Assembly: GCF_003709565.1 (NCBI RefSeq)
Contig: NZ_QNRC01000023.1
Span: forward strand, 1 to 64,000
Reading direction: 5' to 3'
DNA length: 64,000 nt
Source: Paracoccus sigandri
Lineage (GTDB): Bacteria; Pseudomonadota; Alphaproteobacteria; Rhodobacterales; Rhodobacteraceae
This document shows positions 34,232-43,712 of the stretch, piece by piece. The notes beneath the pieces are model-generated. The model was not told the DNA's origin, made no database searches, and was given only the letters and a program-made list of their open reading frames with translations. Position numbers and translations under genes: made by a program. Each line of letters starts with the position of its first letter. Position 1 is the stretch's first letter.

Positions 34232-35563
34232 ATGTCTGACACAACGGATACATCTGTAGGGGGACAGGGGAATCCCCCGGCAACTCGCTGGCTTCAGCTC
34301 ATCGTAGGCGTCGGCTGTATGGTTGCCGCCTCGAATATCCAGTACTCATGGACGCTTTTCGTCCCTGAAATTCAACAGGCCCACGGTTGGACGCGGGCCG
34401 CGATCCAGACCGCATTCACGATCTTCGTCGTCGTCCAGACTTGGGGCACGCCCGTCGTCGGACATTTCGTCGATCGCCACGGCCCGCGGGTGGTCGTCCT
34501 GGTCGGCGGCTTCTTCGTCGGCCTGGCCTGGCTGGTCAATTCCTATGCCACGTCGCTCAGCGGCTTCTATCTCGGCTCGATTCTGGGGGGGATCGGCGTC
34601 GGGGCCGTCTATGCGACCTGCATCAACAATGCCCTGAAGTGGTTCCCGGACCGCCGCGGGCTGGCGGCCGGCCTGACTGCCGCAGGATACGGTTCGGGCA
34701 CGATCATCACGATCATGCCGATTGCGAACATGATCCAGAACAGCGGCTATCAGCAGGCCTTCTTCACCTTCGGCCTGATCCAGGGCGCCGCCATCCTGCT
34801 GATCGCGGGCTTTCTCAGGGCGCCGAAGGCGGGCGAGACCGTGTTTTCGAACCAGGTCGCGCAGTCGCGCCGCGACTATACCCTGGGCGAGGCGCTGCGC
34901 ACCCCGGTCTTCTGGGTCATGCTGGCGATGTTCACCGGCACGGTCACCGGCGGCCTGATGGCGGTCGCGCAGCTTGGCGTCATCGCCGAGGACCTGGGTG
35001 TCCGCGAAATGCCGGTCAACGTGTATTTCTTCACCATGGCCGCGCTGCCGCTGGCGCTGATGATGGACAGGGTGATGAACGGCATCTCGCGTCCGCTGTT
35101 CGGCTGGATCTCGGACCATATCGGCCGCGAGAAGACGATGTTCATCGCCTTCACGATCGAGGGGCTGGGCATCCTTGCGCTCGGCACCTTCGGGCATAAC
35201 CCATGGGCCTTCGTGATCCTCTCGGGCATCGTGTTCCTGGCCTGGGGCGAGGTCTACAGCCTCTTCAGCGCGACGGCGGGCGACGCCTTCGGCACCAAGC
35301 ATATCGGCAAGATCTATGGCGTGCTGTATTGCGCGAAGGGGATGGCGGCCCTGCTGGTTCCGATCGGCAACCTGATCATGGAGGCGACGGGAACCTGGGC
35401 GACCGTGCTCTACATGATGGCTGCGATGGATCTCTGCGCTGCATTCGCCGCCATATTCATCCTCCGACCACTATTGAGAAAGCACCATGCCGAGAACGGC
35501 GTGATACTGGACGACCGAGGAAAGATCGTCGTCGGAGACCAGCTGGCACCCGCACCACGATAG
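34232..35563 (+). CDS. Oxalate/formate antiporter-like MFS transporter (OxlT family)
   Basis: The 443-residue product has twelve predicted membrane helices of the major facilitator superfamily. OxlT-type features include QYSWTLFVPEIQQAHGWTRAAIQTAFT, the loop FVDRHGPR, NNALKWFPDRRGLAAG, and YGVLYCAKGMAALLVP with a membrane-embedded lysine like the substrate-binding lysine of OxlT. It probably brings in oxalate, perhaps in exchange for formate. ATG 34232 was chosen for GGAGGAGGG seven bases upstream; GTG 34190, ATG 34202 and ATG 34214 are in frame within a duplicated start region. Confidence 0.82.
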   Translation: MSDTTDTSVGGQGNPPATRWLQLIVGVGCMVAASNIQYSWTLFVPEIQQAHGWTRAAIQTAFTIFVVVQTWGTPVVGHFVDRHGPRVVVLVGGFFVGLAWLVNSYATSLSGFYLGSILGGIGVGAVYATCINNALKWFPDRRGLAAGLTAAGYGSGTIITIMPIANMIQNSGYQQAFFTFGLIQGAAILLIAGFLRAPKAGETVFSNQVAQSRRDYTLGEALRTPVFWVMLAMFTGTVTGGLMAVAQLGVIAEDLGVREMPVNVYFFTMAALPLALMMDRVMNGISRPLFGWISDHIGREKTMFIAFTIEGLGILALGTFGHNPWAFVILSGIVFLAWGEVYSLFSATAGDAFGTKHIGKIYGVLYCAKGMAALLVPIGNLIMEATGTWATVLYMMAAMDLCAAFAAIFILRPLLRKHHAENGVILDDRGKIVVGDQLAPAPR

Positions 35564-35583
35564 CGGCGCTGTCCAGAAAGCTG

Positions 35584-35614
35584 ATCCGGGGTGGCCCACC
35601 AGGCCGCCCCGGAT
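35584..35614 (+). terminator. Strong hairpin after the OxlT-like gene
   Basis: ATCCGGGG-T-GGCC and GGCC-G-CCCCGGAT form a long stem with a CACCA loop, 20 bases after the stop, followed by TTTCC. Confidence 0.75.
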
Positions 35615-36172
35615 TTCCATTGGCGCAAGGCTTTGGCGGGGGTGCGGAACGGCATCCCCGCGCCAGCATCGGGACGCGGCCGTGCCGAATGCCGCGGGGG
35701 GAGATATGCGAGCTGCGAAAGGAAGATCGCCCGATCAGCGGCCTGCGGATCTTGGCAAGATGCGGCGCGGGCGACACCGCTGCGGGGCGGCCCTTCTGCC
35801 CGGCGGTCGGTGTGTGGCATGCCGCTGCCACCGGGGATCCGCGTCGGAGAGTTCCGGGGCAGCGCCGGCGTCGCGCCCGTCCGCCAGAAACGCGGCCAAT
35901 GGCGAAGCTGCGGGCATGTGGGGTGGCGATCGTCGCGATGGGATCAAGGTCGCGCCTGCGCATCAGCGAGATCGGTGGCCGCAGCGCCGCCCCATCCGCG
36001 AGAGGGGACTGGCTCCAGGTTCACGCAAGCACCGTCGTTGCGAAGAAGGATGGTGCGCCCATGAAGAATGGCCCACGAACCTAGGGTTCGTGGGCCATTT
36101 CCTGGTGAATATCCGGTTCGTTCCCGGCGACATCCCGCGGCGCAAGCGGTGCGCCGCCGGCAGGCGGCGATG
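35615..36172. other. Intergenic region with no recognised gene
   Basis: About 560 bases between the OxlT-like gene and the end of the PanE-like gene. Overlapping open frames exist on both strands but none has a ribosome site, family resemblance or consistent codon bias. The only clear structure is the hairpin at 36067-36099. Confidence 0.45.
36067..36099. terminator. Perfect 15-bp hairpin, probable terminator of the - strand oxc-frc-panE operon
   Basis: AATGGCCCACGAACC and GGTTCGTGGGCCATT pair perfectly around a TAG loop. It lies 74 bases past the PanE-like stop on the - strand. On the - strand ATTCTTCAT follows, not a clean T-run, so a bidirectional terminator or a cruciform element are both possible. 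Confidence 0.6.
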
Positions 36173-37243
36173 TCAGCCCGAGGCCTTCCGGGCCGCAGGA
36201 ACGCCGCTGTTCTCGGCAAGGCTCGCGTCGATCACCGCCACCGTCTGATCGATCTCGGGGCTCGAGATCCCCAGGTCGCGGCCGATCAGCTGGACCAGCT
36301 TGTCGACGCGCTCGATCTCGGTCGCGCCGCCGGCGACGGCGCGGGCGACCGACGAGGGGTTCAGAAGCTGCTCGGCCGCGCTGGCATATTTTTCGAACGG
36401 CACCTGGTCCTCGGGCGCCGCGCCAAGCCTGCGGGCGATGTCGTCGACCAGGTCATAGACCTTGCGCGACGTCGCCAGGTTCTCGTGGACCGCCTCGCGG
36501 ATCGGCCGCACGCCATTGCCGGTGACGCAGCGGTAATTGCCGGCCAGCAACATGCTCCACTTGGCCAGCGGCACGAAGAGCGAGTCGAAGACGCGGATCT
36601 TCACCGGCACGTCCTTGCCGTCCAGGCGCACGGCGTCGATATCCGCCTCCAGGTCCGAGAGGATGGCATTGGCGCCCGCGTCGCCGAATTTCGCGGCCCG
36701 GAAATTGGTCGGCAACCCGACATGCAGCACGTTCGGCGCCTCCTCGGGCGGCCGATAGGCCTGCGGGTCGGGGCTGCAGAGCGTCACCAGGTCGGGATCG
36801 AACTCGTCCCATATCCCCGGATTCGAGAAGCTTGCCGCCAGCTTGTCGACCTGCAGGCCGGGCAGCCGCCGCAGATAGGCCAGCGGCGGCATGTTCATGA
36901 TCGACAGGCACGGCTTTCTGGCGGCGGCGATGCGGCCGACAAGCTCGCGGATGCTCTGCACGCCGTATTGCGGTTCCTGCATCGCCAGGCCGACCATGTC
37001 GAAGGCGTCGGGATCGACCTCGTCGGGCACCAGCGCGGCAAGCCGGCCGGGCAGCTCCGAGGAACGGATCCGGCGGTGTTCGTCTTCGCCCCGCAGGCGG
37101 ATCCGCACCTCGGTGCCTTCGTCGTTGATCAGCGCGGCGGTCGAGGCCCGGCAGACCAGCGACACGTCATGTCCGGCCATCAGCAGCTTGGTCCCGAGCA
37201 GCGACCCGTAGGAGGCCCCGAGAATCAGGATTCGATAGGTCAT
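36173..37243 (-). CDS. PanE/ApbA-like reductase, probable oxalyl-CoA reductase
   Basis: The 356-residue product begins with an NAD(P)-binding motif (RILILGASYGSLLGTKLLMAGHDV) and has the PanE/ApbA two-domain layout, with AKWSMLLAGNYRCVTG in the helical domain. It is longer than typical ketopantoate reductases. In Methylobacterium extorquens a PanE-like protein beside frc and oxc (PanE2) reduces oxalyl-CoA to glyoxylate. The same gene company here makes that role likely, which would let the organism assimilate oxalate carbon. It is last in the GntR-oxc-frc-panE operon. Confidence 0.72.
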   Translation of the reverse strand: MTYRILILGASYGSLLGTKLLMAGHDVSLVCRASTAALINDEGTEVRIRLRGEDEHRRIRSSELPGRLAALVPDEVDPDAFDMVGLAMQEPQYGVQSIRELVGRIAAARKPCLSIMNMPPLAYLRRLPGLQVDKLAASFSNPGIWDEFDPDLVTLCSPDPQAYRPPEEAPNVLHVGLPTNFRAAKFGDAGANAILSDLEADIDAVRLDGKDVPVKIRVFDSLFVPLAKWSMLLAGNYRCVTGNGVRPIREAVHENLATSRKVYDLVDDIARRLGAAPEDQVPFEKYASAAEQLLNPSSVARAVAGGATEIERVDKLVQLIGRDLGISSPEIDQTVAVIDASLAENSGVPAARKASG

Positions 37244-37318
37244 ATGCGTTCACCTGAGCGAATGAGAGGAGCGGAACGCCCCGAGGCGTTCCGAAAGAAG
37301 GCGCCGGGGCACCCTGCC

Positions 37319-38593
37319 CTACTCTGCCGCGACGGCGCCGACCTTGCCGACCGCGCCCGAGCCGATGATCCGGTCCAGTTCGCCGCCGCTATAGCCAAGC
37401 ACCCCCTCGAGGATCTCGACCGTATGTTCCCCCAGCAGCGGCGAGCGCAGGACCTCGACCGGGCTGTCGGACAGTTTGACGGGACAGCCGACGGTCAGGT
37501 ATTTGCCGCGCTTCGGGTGGTCGACCTCGACGATCGTGCCGGTCTTGCGCAGGTCCGGGTCCTCGGCGATCTCCTTCATGCTGAGGATCGGGCCGACCGG
37601 GATGTCCAGCGGGTTGCAGATGTCCATGACCTCGAACTTGGTCTTGGTCATCGTCCAGGCCTCGATCGCGTCGAAGATCTCGTTCAGCCGCGGCAGCCGC
37701 GCCTTCGGCGTGGCATAGTCGGGATCGGTCTTCCATTCGGGCTTGCCGATCACGTCGCAGACCCGTTCCCAGACGGCGGCCTGGGTGATGAAATAGGTAT
37801 AGGCGTTGGGATCGGTCTCCCAGCCCTTGCATTTCAGGATCCGGCCCGGCTGGCCGCCGCCCGAGTCATTGCCCGCGCGCGGCACGGCTTCGCCGAACTC
37901 GATCCCCTCGCCGAATTGCGAATATTCGGTCAGCGGGCCGGCGGCGAGGCGCTGCTGGTCGCGCAGCTTGACCCGGCAGAGATTGAGGACGCCGTCCTGC
38001 ATCGCCGCCAGGACGCGCTGGCCGCGACCCGATGTCTCGCGCTGGAACAGCGCGGCGAGGATGCCGAAGGCCAGGTGCAGGCCGGTGCCGGAATCGCCGA
38101 TCTGCGCGCCCGTGACCATCGGCCGGTCGTCGCGCCAGCCGGTGGTCGAGGCCGATCCGCCGGCGCATTGCGCGACGTTCTCGTAGACCTTGCATTCCTC
38201 GTAGCGCCCCGGACCGAAGCCCTTGACCGAGGCCATGATCATGCGCGGGTTGATCTGCTGGATCTTCTCCCAGCCGAAGCCCATCCGGTCCAGCGCGCCC
38301 GGCGCGAAGTTCTCGACCAGGATGTCGCAGGTCTCGATCAGCCGGGTCAGCACCTCCTTGCCCTCGGCGCTCTTGGTGTCCAGCTCCAGCGAGCGCTTGT
38401 TGTGGTTCAGCATCGTGAAATAGAGGCTGTCCGCGCCCGGCTTGTCGACCAGCTGCTGGCGCGTCGCGTCGCCGACGCCGGCGCGTTCGACCTTGATGAC
38501 GTCGGCGCCCAGCCAGGCCAGAAGTTGCGTGCAGGTTGGGCCGGACTGAACATGGGTGAAGTCCAGGACCTTGATACCGTCGAGAGCTTTCAT
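37319..38593 (-). CDS. frc: Formyl-CoA:oxalate CoA-transferase
   Basis: The 424-residue product is a class III CoA-transferase: [29 protein letters not shown] at the start, the nucleophilic Asp167 in [14 protein letters not shown], and the SGGGQPG loop used by formyl-CoA transferase. Length matches Oxalobacter Frc. It activates oxalate to oxalyl-CoA using formyl-CoA. It lies 44 bases after oxc on the same transcript. Confidence 0.92.
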   Translation of the reverse strand: MKALDGIKVLDFTHVQSGPTCTQLLAWLGADVIKVERAGVGDATRQQLVDKPGADSLYFTMLNHNKRSLELDTKSAEGKEVLTRLIETCDILVENFAPGALDRMGFGWEKIQQINPRMIMASVKGFGPGRYEECKVYENVAQCAGGSASTTGWRDDRPMVTGAQIGDSGTGLHLAFGILAALFQRETSGRGQRVLAAMQDGVLNLCRVKLRDQQRLAAGPLTEYSQFGEGIEFGEAVPRAGNDSGGGQPGRILKCKGWETDPNAYTYFITQAAVWERVCDVIGKPEWKTDPDYATPKARLPRLNEIFDAIEAWTMTKTKFEVMDICNPLDIPVGPILSMKEIAEDPDLRKTGTIVEVDHPKRGKYLTVGCPVKLSDSPVEVLRSPLLGEHTVEILEGVLGYSGGELDRIIGSGAVGKVGAVAAE

Positions 38594-38637
38594 GGCATAT
38601 TCCTTTATGTGTTCCGCGTTTTCCGGCCCTGGGGGCC

Positions 38638-40392
38638 TCAGACCTTCTTGGTCAGCGCGCTTTGCGGGTTGAGGCTGCCGATATTGCCGCTTTCAGTGCC
38701 TGCGGCCGGGTCGATCACCGCGTTGACCAGGGTCGGCTTGCCGGAATCGAGGGCCTGGCGCACCGCCCGGTCCAGCTCGTCCGGGGTGGTGACATAGGCG
38801 CCGGTGCCGCCGAAGGCCTCCATCATCATCTCGTAGCGCGAGTCGGGGACGAAGACCGTGGTGGCGACGTCCGATCCGCCGCTGGGATTGACGTCGGTGC
38901 CGCGATAGATGCCGTTGTTGTTGAAGATCACCACGCAGACCGGCAGCTTGTAGCGGCAGATCGTCTCGATCTCCATGCCGCAGAAACCGAAGGCGCTGTC
39001 GCCCTCGATCGCCAGGACCGGCTGGCCGGTCTCGACCGCGGCGGCGATGGCCGAGCCCATGCCGACGCCCATCACCCCCCAGGTGCCGACGTCCAGCCGG
39101 TGGCGCGGCCTGTACATGTCGATGACGCCGCGGGCCAGGTCCAGCGTGTTGGCGCCCTCGTTGACCAGGATGACGTCCGGCCGGTCCTTGATGATCTGGC
39201 GCAGCGGCGCCAGCGCGGTGTGGAAATCCATCGGCGCCGAGTTCTTCTTCAGCTTGGACGCCATCTTGGCGATGTTGGCCTCCTTGCGCTCGGCCAGCCT
39301 GCCGGTCCAGTCGGCGGGCGGGGCCTGCCAGCTGCCGTCCATGCGGGCAAGCAGCGCCTCGAGGCAGGAGCCCACATCGCCGACCAGCGGCGCGTCGATC
39401 GGCACGTTGCTGTCCATCTCGCGCGGCTCGATGTCGATATGGACGAATTTCTTGCTGCCCGGCTGGCCCCAGCTCTTGCCCTTGCCATGCGACAGCAACC
39501 AGTTGAGCCGCGCGCCGATCAGCACGACCGTGTCGGCCTCTTTCAGCGCCAGCGAGCGGGCGGCCCCCGCCGATTGCGGATGGTCGTCCGGCAGCAGGCC
39601 CTTGGCCATGCTCATCGGCAGGTAGGGAATGCCCGAGGTCTCGACGAAGGCGCGGACCGCCGCGTCGGCCTGGGCATAGGCGGCGCCCTTGCCGAGGATG
39701 ATCAGCGGGCGCTTGGCGCCCTGCAGCACCTCGATGGCGCGGTCCACCGCGTCGGGCGCCGGGATCTGCCGGGGCGCGGCATCGACGACCTTGACCAGCG
39801 ACCGGCGGCCCTCCTCGGCATCCATGGTCTGGGCCAGCAGCTTGGCCGGCAGGTCCAGGTAGACGCCGCCGGGCCGGCCCGAGACCGCGGCGCGGATGGC
39901 GCGGGCGATGCCGATGCCGATGTCCTCGGCGTGCAGCACGCGATAGGCGGCCTTGCAATGCGGGCGGGCGATGGCCAGCTGGTCCATCTCCTCGTAATCG
40001 CCCTGCTGCAGGTCCACGATCTCGCGCTCGGACGAGCCGCTGATGAGGATCATCGGGAAGCAGTTGGTCGTCGCGTTCGCCAGCGCGGTGAGGCCGTTCA
40101 GGAAGCCCGGCGCCGACACGGTCAGGCAGATGCCCGGCTTCTGGGTCAGATAGCCGGCGATCGAGGCGGCATAGCCGGCGTGCTGTTCGTGGCGGAACGA
40201 GATGACGCGCATCCCCTCGGCCTGGGCAAGCCGCCCCAGATCGGTGATCGGGATGCCCGGCACGTTGTAGATATTGGTGATGCCGTTCAGCTTGAGGGCG
40301 TCGACGATCAGGTGGAAGCCGTCGGTCAGTGCCTGCGGCGCATCCTGGCCTTCGATCTCATCGGCGGGCCGCGCTTGGATTGTCAGATTCAT
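38638..40392 (-). CDS. oxc: Oxalyl-CoA decarboxylase (thiamine-diphosphate dependent)
   Basis: The 584-residue product has the three domains of ThDP decarboxylases: an N-terminal pyrimidine domain with the catalytic glutamate in [12 protein letters not shown], a central domain, and a C-terminal PP domain with [21 protein letters not shown]...[19 protein letters not shown] near the start is typical of Oxc. It converts oxalyl-CoA to formyl-CoA and CO2. AGGAGAGG precedes the start. It follows the GntR gene by 57 bases. Confidence 0.93.
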   Translation of the reverse strand: MNLTIQARPADEIEGQDAPQALTDGFHLIVDALKLNGITNIYNVPGIPITDLGRLAQAEGMRVISFRHEQHAGYAASIAGYLTQKPGICLTVSAPGFLNGLTALANATTNCFPMILISGSSEREIVDLQQGDYEEMDQLAIARPHCKAAYRVLHAEDIGIGIARAIRAAVSGRPGGVYLDLPAKLLAQTMDAEEGRRSLVKVVDAAPRQIPAPDAVDRAIEVLQGAKRPLIILGKGAAYAQADAAVRAFVETSGIPYLPMSMAKGLLPDDHPQSAGAARSLALKEADTVVLIGARLNWLLSHGKGKSWGQPGSKKFVHIDIEPREMDSNVPIDAPLVGDVGSCLEALLARMDGSWQAPPADWTGRLAERKEANIAKMASKLKKNSAPMDFHTALAPLRQIIKDRPDVILVNEGANTLDLARGVIDMYRPRHRLDVGTWGVMGVGMGSAIAAAVETGQPVLAIEGDSAFGFCGMEIETICRYKLPVCVVIFNNNGIYRGTDVNPSGGSDVATTVFVPDSRYEMMMEAFGGTGAYVTTPDELDRAVRQALDSGKPTLVNAVIDPAAGTESGNIGSLNPQSALTKKV

Positions 40393-40449
40393 GCTACCTC
40401 TCCTCTCGCATCCTAAATGTCCGGGGCCTCGTGCCGCGGCTTGCCGGCG

Positions 40450-41166
40450 TCACGCCGACATGCCGCGCGCCCTCGATTGGGTTTCCAGTCTCGTCCAGGT
40501 GCGCCGGACGTGGTCGTGCAGCCGCATCGTGTGCTCGCGCACCAGTTGCGAGGCGAGATCGGCATCCCGGCGTTCCAGCGATTCGATGATCGCCATGTGA
40601 TCGACCACCGAGCGTCCCGCGCGGTCGCTTTCCCCCATCGCCCGCTGCCGGACGGCGCGCATGTGCAGCAGCATCCCCTGGGCGATGGTCGACAGCATGG
40701 CGCAGCCCGACAGATCCAGGATCCGCTGGTGGAAGCGGATGTTGTGTTCGGTATATTCGCCGATATCGGCGCGTGCCGCGTCGCCGCCGAAGGCCGTGCC
40801 GAACTCGCGCAGCGCCCGCAATTGGGCATCGTCGGCGACCTCGACCACCAGCCGGGCCGCCATGCTTTCCAGCGCGGCCCAGACCACGATCACCTCCAGC
40901 ACCTCTTCCAGCGACTTGCGCCTGACATAGACGCCCTTGCGCGGCCGGATCTCGACATAGCCGTCCTGTTCCAGCCGGGCCACCGCCTCGCGCAGCGGCG
41001 TGCGCGAGATGCCCAGTTCCGCGGCCATCCTGCGCTCGTCCAGCCGCAGGTCGGTGCCCTCGCCATAGATGTTCATCTTCAGGATGGCGTCGCGCAGCGC
41101 GTCATAGATGCGGTCCTTCAGCGTGGAACTGACCGCCAGCGGCTTCAGCCGAATGCTTTTGGCCAT
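40450..41166 (-). CDS. GntR/FCD-family regulator, first gene of the oxalate operon
   Basis: The 238-residue product has a GntR winged helix (RIYDALRDAILKMNIYG, GISRTPLREAVARLEQDGYV) and an FCD domain with candidate metal histidines (EHNIRFHQRILDL). Operator copy 4 lies 70 bases upstream, so autoregulation is likely. It is the best candidate to bind the six shared 17-bp sites, together with or instead of its paralogue at 46928-47713. ATG 41166 was chosen because the helix-turn-helix begins soon after it. Confidence 0.8.
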   Translation of the reverse strand: MAKSIRLKPLAVSSTLKDRIYDALRDAILKMNIYGEGTDLRLDERRMAAELGISRTPLREAVARLEQDGYVEIRPRKGVYVRRKSLEEVLEVIVVWAALESMAARLVVEVADDAQLRALREFGTAFGGDAARADIGEYTEHNIRFHQRILDLSGCAMLSTIAQGMLLHMRAVRQRAMGESDRAGRSVVDHMAIIESLERRDADLASQLVREHTMRLHDHVRRTWTRLETQSRARGMSA

Positions 41167-41235
41167 GTGACGCCCCTCACGCACGAGCCGACCTTCCCTT
41201 TTCGGCAATGGGCCTGTCCCATTGCTTCTGCCATC

Positions 41236-41252
41236 TGGCATACCATAGACCA
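41236..41252. promoter_or_regulatory. Oxalate-locus operator copy 4
   Basis: TGGCAT-ACCAT-AGACCA in the shared 17-bp layout, 70 bases before the GntR gene start on the - strand. Confidence 0.55.
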
Positions 41253-41401
41253 GACAAATTTGGCTTGCAACATCTTTTCGAGGATGGCCGGAGCGCCCCG
41301 AGATTGGCAATGAGTGCCACTAGTCAATATATTGATATATAACATAATTCATATGGACTTTATGACGCGATGCCATGGCGCTTGATCGAGAGCTTACCAT
41401 G

Positions 41402-41418
41402 TGGTATCTGGAATACCA
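41402..41418. promoter_or_regulatory. Oxalate-locus operator copy 5 (perfect inverted repeat)
   Basis: TGGTAT-CTGGA-ATACCA is a perfect 6-bp inverted repeat, 152 bases before the sucC-like start at 41570. Confidence 0.6.
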
Positions 41419-41569
41419 ACAATGCAAATCAGGGCGAAAGCGGCGCCATTCCGCGAAGCCAAGCCCGCCCTCGCCCGCCCCGCCGCGGGCTGAATCACCG
41501 CTGGTGCCGCGATGACGCAATCCGTCAGGTGACGGGCTGCGGCGGTGCCGAACATCAGGGAGGAAAGCC

Positions 41570-42769
41570 TTGAACATTCACGAATATCAGGCCAAGCAGC
41601 TGCTCCGCGAATATGGCGCGCCGGTCTCGGACGGGCGCGTCGTGCTGAAGGCGGACGAGGCGAAGACGGCGGCCAGCGAACTCGACGGGCCGGTCTGGGT
41701 CGTCAAGGCGCAGATCCATGCCGGCGGACGCGGCAAGGGGCGGTTCAAGGAAGCCTCGGCGGGCGAGAAGGGCGGCGTGCGGCTGACCCGATCGGTCGAG
41801 GAGGCCGCCAACGAGGTGCAGCGGATGCTGGGCCGCACCCTCATCACCCATCAGAGCGGGCCGGCGGGACGCACCGTCAACCGCATCTATATCGAGGAAG
41901 GCGCCGGCATCGCGCGCGAACTCTACCTGGCGATGCTGATCGACCGGAAGACCAGCCGCATCGCCTTCGTCTGCTCGACCGAGGGCGGCATGGACATCGA
42001 GGAGGTCGCCGCCGAAACCCCGGAACGGATCGTCACCTTCACCGTCGATCCGGCAAGCGGCATCTCGGGCTTCCACGGCCGGCGCGTCGCCTTCGCGCTG
42101 GGTCTGGAAGGGCGGCAGGTGCGCCAATGCGTGGATCTCGTCGGCCGGCTCTACCGGCTCTTTGTCGAGAAGGACGCCGAGATGCTGGAGATCAACCCGC
42201 TGATCGTCACCGACAAGGGCGAGCTTCGCTGCCTGGATGCGAAGATGGGCTTCGATTCGAACGCGCTCTATCGCCAGCCCGAGATCCTTGCCCTACGCGA
42301 CGAGACCGAGGAGGACCCGAAGGAGCTGGCCGCCTCGAAATTCGACCTGAACTATATCGCGCTGGACGGCGAGATCGGCTGCATGGTCAACGGCGCGGGC
42401 CTTGCCATGGCGACGATGGATATCATCAAGCTCTACGGCGCCGAGCCGGCGAACTTCCTGGATGTCGGCGGCGGCGCGACCACCGAGAAAGTGACGGAAG
42501 CCTTCAAGATCATCACCTCGGACCCGCAGGTCAGGGGCATCCTCATCAACATCTTCGGCGGCATCATGCGCTGCGACGTCATCGCCGAGGGGGTGATCGC
42601 CGCCGTGAAGGAGGTGGGGTTGAAGGTCCCGCTGGTGGTGCGGCTGGAGGGCACCAACGTGGAGCTGGGCAAGAAGATCCTCAACGAATCCGGCCTCGAC
42701 GTCATCGCGGCCGACGATCTGGCGGATGCGGCGAAAAAGGTCGTCGCGGCAGTGAAGGAGTATGCATGA
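41570..42769 (+). CDS. Succinyl-CoA synthetase beta subunit-like ATP-grasp protein (SucC family)
   Basis: The 399-residue product has full SucC features: [19 protein letters not shown], the ATP-grasp segment [18 protein letters not shown], and [22 protein letters not shown]...[10 protein letters not shown]. The start is TTG 41570, six bases after GGGAGGAAAG, a rare start codon. A second TCA-cycle copy, or a ligase for another dicarboxylate, would look the same. The operator upstream links it to the oxalate locus. The stop overlaps the start of the alpha subunit. Confidence 0.85.
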   Translation: MNIHEYQAKQLLREYGAPVSDGRVVLKADEAKTAASELDGPVWVVKAQIHAGGRGKGRFKEASAGEKGGVRLTRSVEEAANEVQRMLGRTLITHQSGPAGRTVNRIYIEEGAGIARELYLAMLIDRKTSRIAFVCSTEGGMDIEEVAAETPERIVTFTVDPASGISGFHGRRVAFALGLEGRQVRQCVDLVGRLYRLFVEKDAEMLEINPLIVTDKGELRCLDAKMGFDSNALYRQPEILALRDETEEDPKELAASKFDLNYIALDGEIGCMVNGAGLAMATMDIIKLYGAEPANFLDVGGGATTEKVTEAFKIITSDPQVRGILINIFGGIMRCDVIAEGVIAAVKEVGLKVPLVVRLEGTNVELGKKILNESGLDVIAADDLADAAKKVVAAVKEYA

Positions 42770-43656
42770 TGGCCATTCTCGTCGATGAGAACACCCGCGT
42801 GATCTGCCAGGGCCTGACCGGCTCTCAGGGCACCTTCCATTCCGAGCAGGCGCTTGCCTACGGCACCATGATGGTCGGCGGCGTCACGCCGGGCAAGGGC
42901 GGTGACACGCATATCGGCCTGCCGGTCTTCGACACGGTGGCCGAGGCGCGGGCGCGGACCGGCGCCAATGCCAGCGCGATCTATGTCCCGCCGCCCTTTG
43001 CTGCCGACGCGATCCTGGAAGCGATCGATGCCGGGATCGAGCTGATCGTCGCGATCACCGAAGGCGTGCCGGTCCTGGACATGATGAAGGTCAAGCGGGC
43101 GTTGCAGGGATCCGGCGCGGTGCTGATCGGGCCGAACTGCCCCGGCATCATCACCCCCGACGCCTGCAAGATCGGCATCATGCCCGGCCATATCCACAGG
43201 CGCGGCGCGGTCGGCGTCGTCTCGCGCTCGGGCACGCTGACCTACGAGGCGGTCAAGCAGACCTCGGATGTCGGGCTGGGGCAAAGCACATGCGTCGGCA
43301 TCGGCGGCGACCCGATCAAGGGCACCGAGCATATCGACGTGCTGGAACGGTTCCTCGCCGATCCCGAGACCGAGGCGATCATCATGATCGGCGAGATCGG
43401 CGGCTCGGCCGAGGAGGAGGCGGCGCAGTTCCTGCAGGACGAGGCGAAGCGCGGGCGCTCGAAGCCCACCGCCGGCTTCATCGCCGGGCGCACCGCGCCG
43501 CCGGGGCGCCGCATGGGCCATGCCGGGGCCATCGTCTCGGGCGGTCAGGGCGGCGCCGAGGAGAAGATCGAGGCGATGCGGTCGGCGGGCATCACCGTCG
43601 CCGAAAGCCCCGCCGATCTGGGCCGCGCGGTGCTCAAGGCCATGGGGCGCGCCTGA
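42766..43656 (+). CDS. Succinyl-CoA synthetase alpha subunit-like protein (SucD family)
   Basis: The 296-residue product has the CoA-binding start ([28 protein letters not shown]), [21 protein letters not shown] and the active-site phospho-histidine in [10 protein letters not shown]. It pairs with the preceding beta subunit (four-base overlap). All canonical SucD residues seen are kept, so the pair is probably an active succinate- or related dicarboxylate-CoA ligase. A strong hairpin follows the stop. Confidence 0.85.
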   Translation: MMAILVDENTRVICQGLTGSQGTFHSEQALAYGTMMVGGVTPGKGGDTHIGLPVFDTVAEARARTGANASAIYVPPPFAADAILEAIDAGIELIVAITEGVPVLDMMKVKRALQGSGAVLIGPNCPGIITPDACKIGIMPGHIHRRGAVGVVSRSGTLTYEAVKQTSDVGLGQSTCVGIGGDPIKGTEHIDVLERFLADPETEAIIMIGEIGGSAEEEAAQFLQDEAKRGRSKPTAGFIAGRTAPPGRRMGHAGAIVSGGQGGAEEKIEAMRSAGITVAESPADLGRAVLKAMGRA

Positions 43657-43663
43657 AAACCGC

Positions 43664-43691
43664 TCCGCCCCGGCGGTTGCGCCGGGGCGGA
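43664..43691. terminator. Perfect 12-bp hairpin between convergent sucD-like and quinone reductase genes
   Basis: TCCGCCCCGGCG and CGCCGGGGCGGA pair around GTTG, eight bases after the sucD-like stop. It probably acts in both directions. Confidence 0.75.
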
Positions 43692-43712
43692 ACGCCGGGA
43701 AGCCGTCCCGGC

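Larger units (their letters stand above)
41167..41569. other. Divergent intergenic region between GntR and sucC-like genes
   Basis: About 400 bases with no gene but three regulatory-looking sites: operator copy 4 (41236-41252), the ATGTTATATATCA core on the - strand (41333-41345) within an AT-rich stretch, and operator copy 5 (41402-41418). Confidence 0.55.

Noticed and set aside
35615..36066. Overlapping frames that might be genes after the OxlT-like gene
   Set aside because: Arg-rich, no start signal, no recognisable domain and no consistent codon bias.
36068..38797. Long + strand open frame over panE and frc
   Set aside because: Antisense to clear oxalate genes; composition and lack of motifs mark it as a shadow.
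41570..43656. Housekeeping TCA-cycle sucCD
   Set aside because: Not excluded, but a TTG start, an oxalate-type operator and the lack of neighbouring TCA genes (mdh, sucA, sucB) make an accessory copy more likely.
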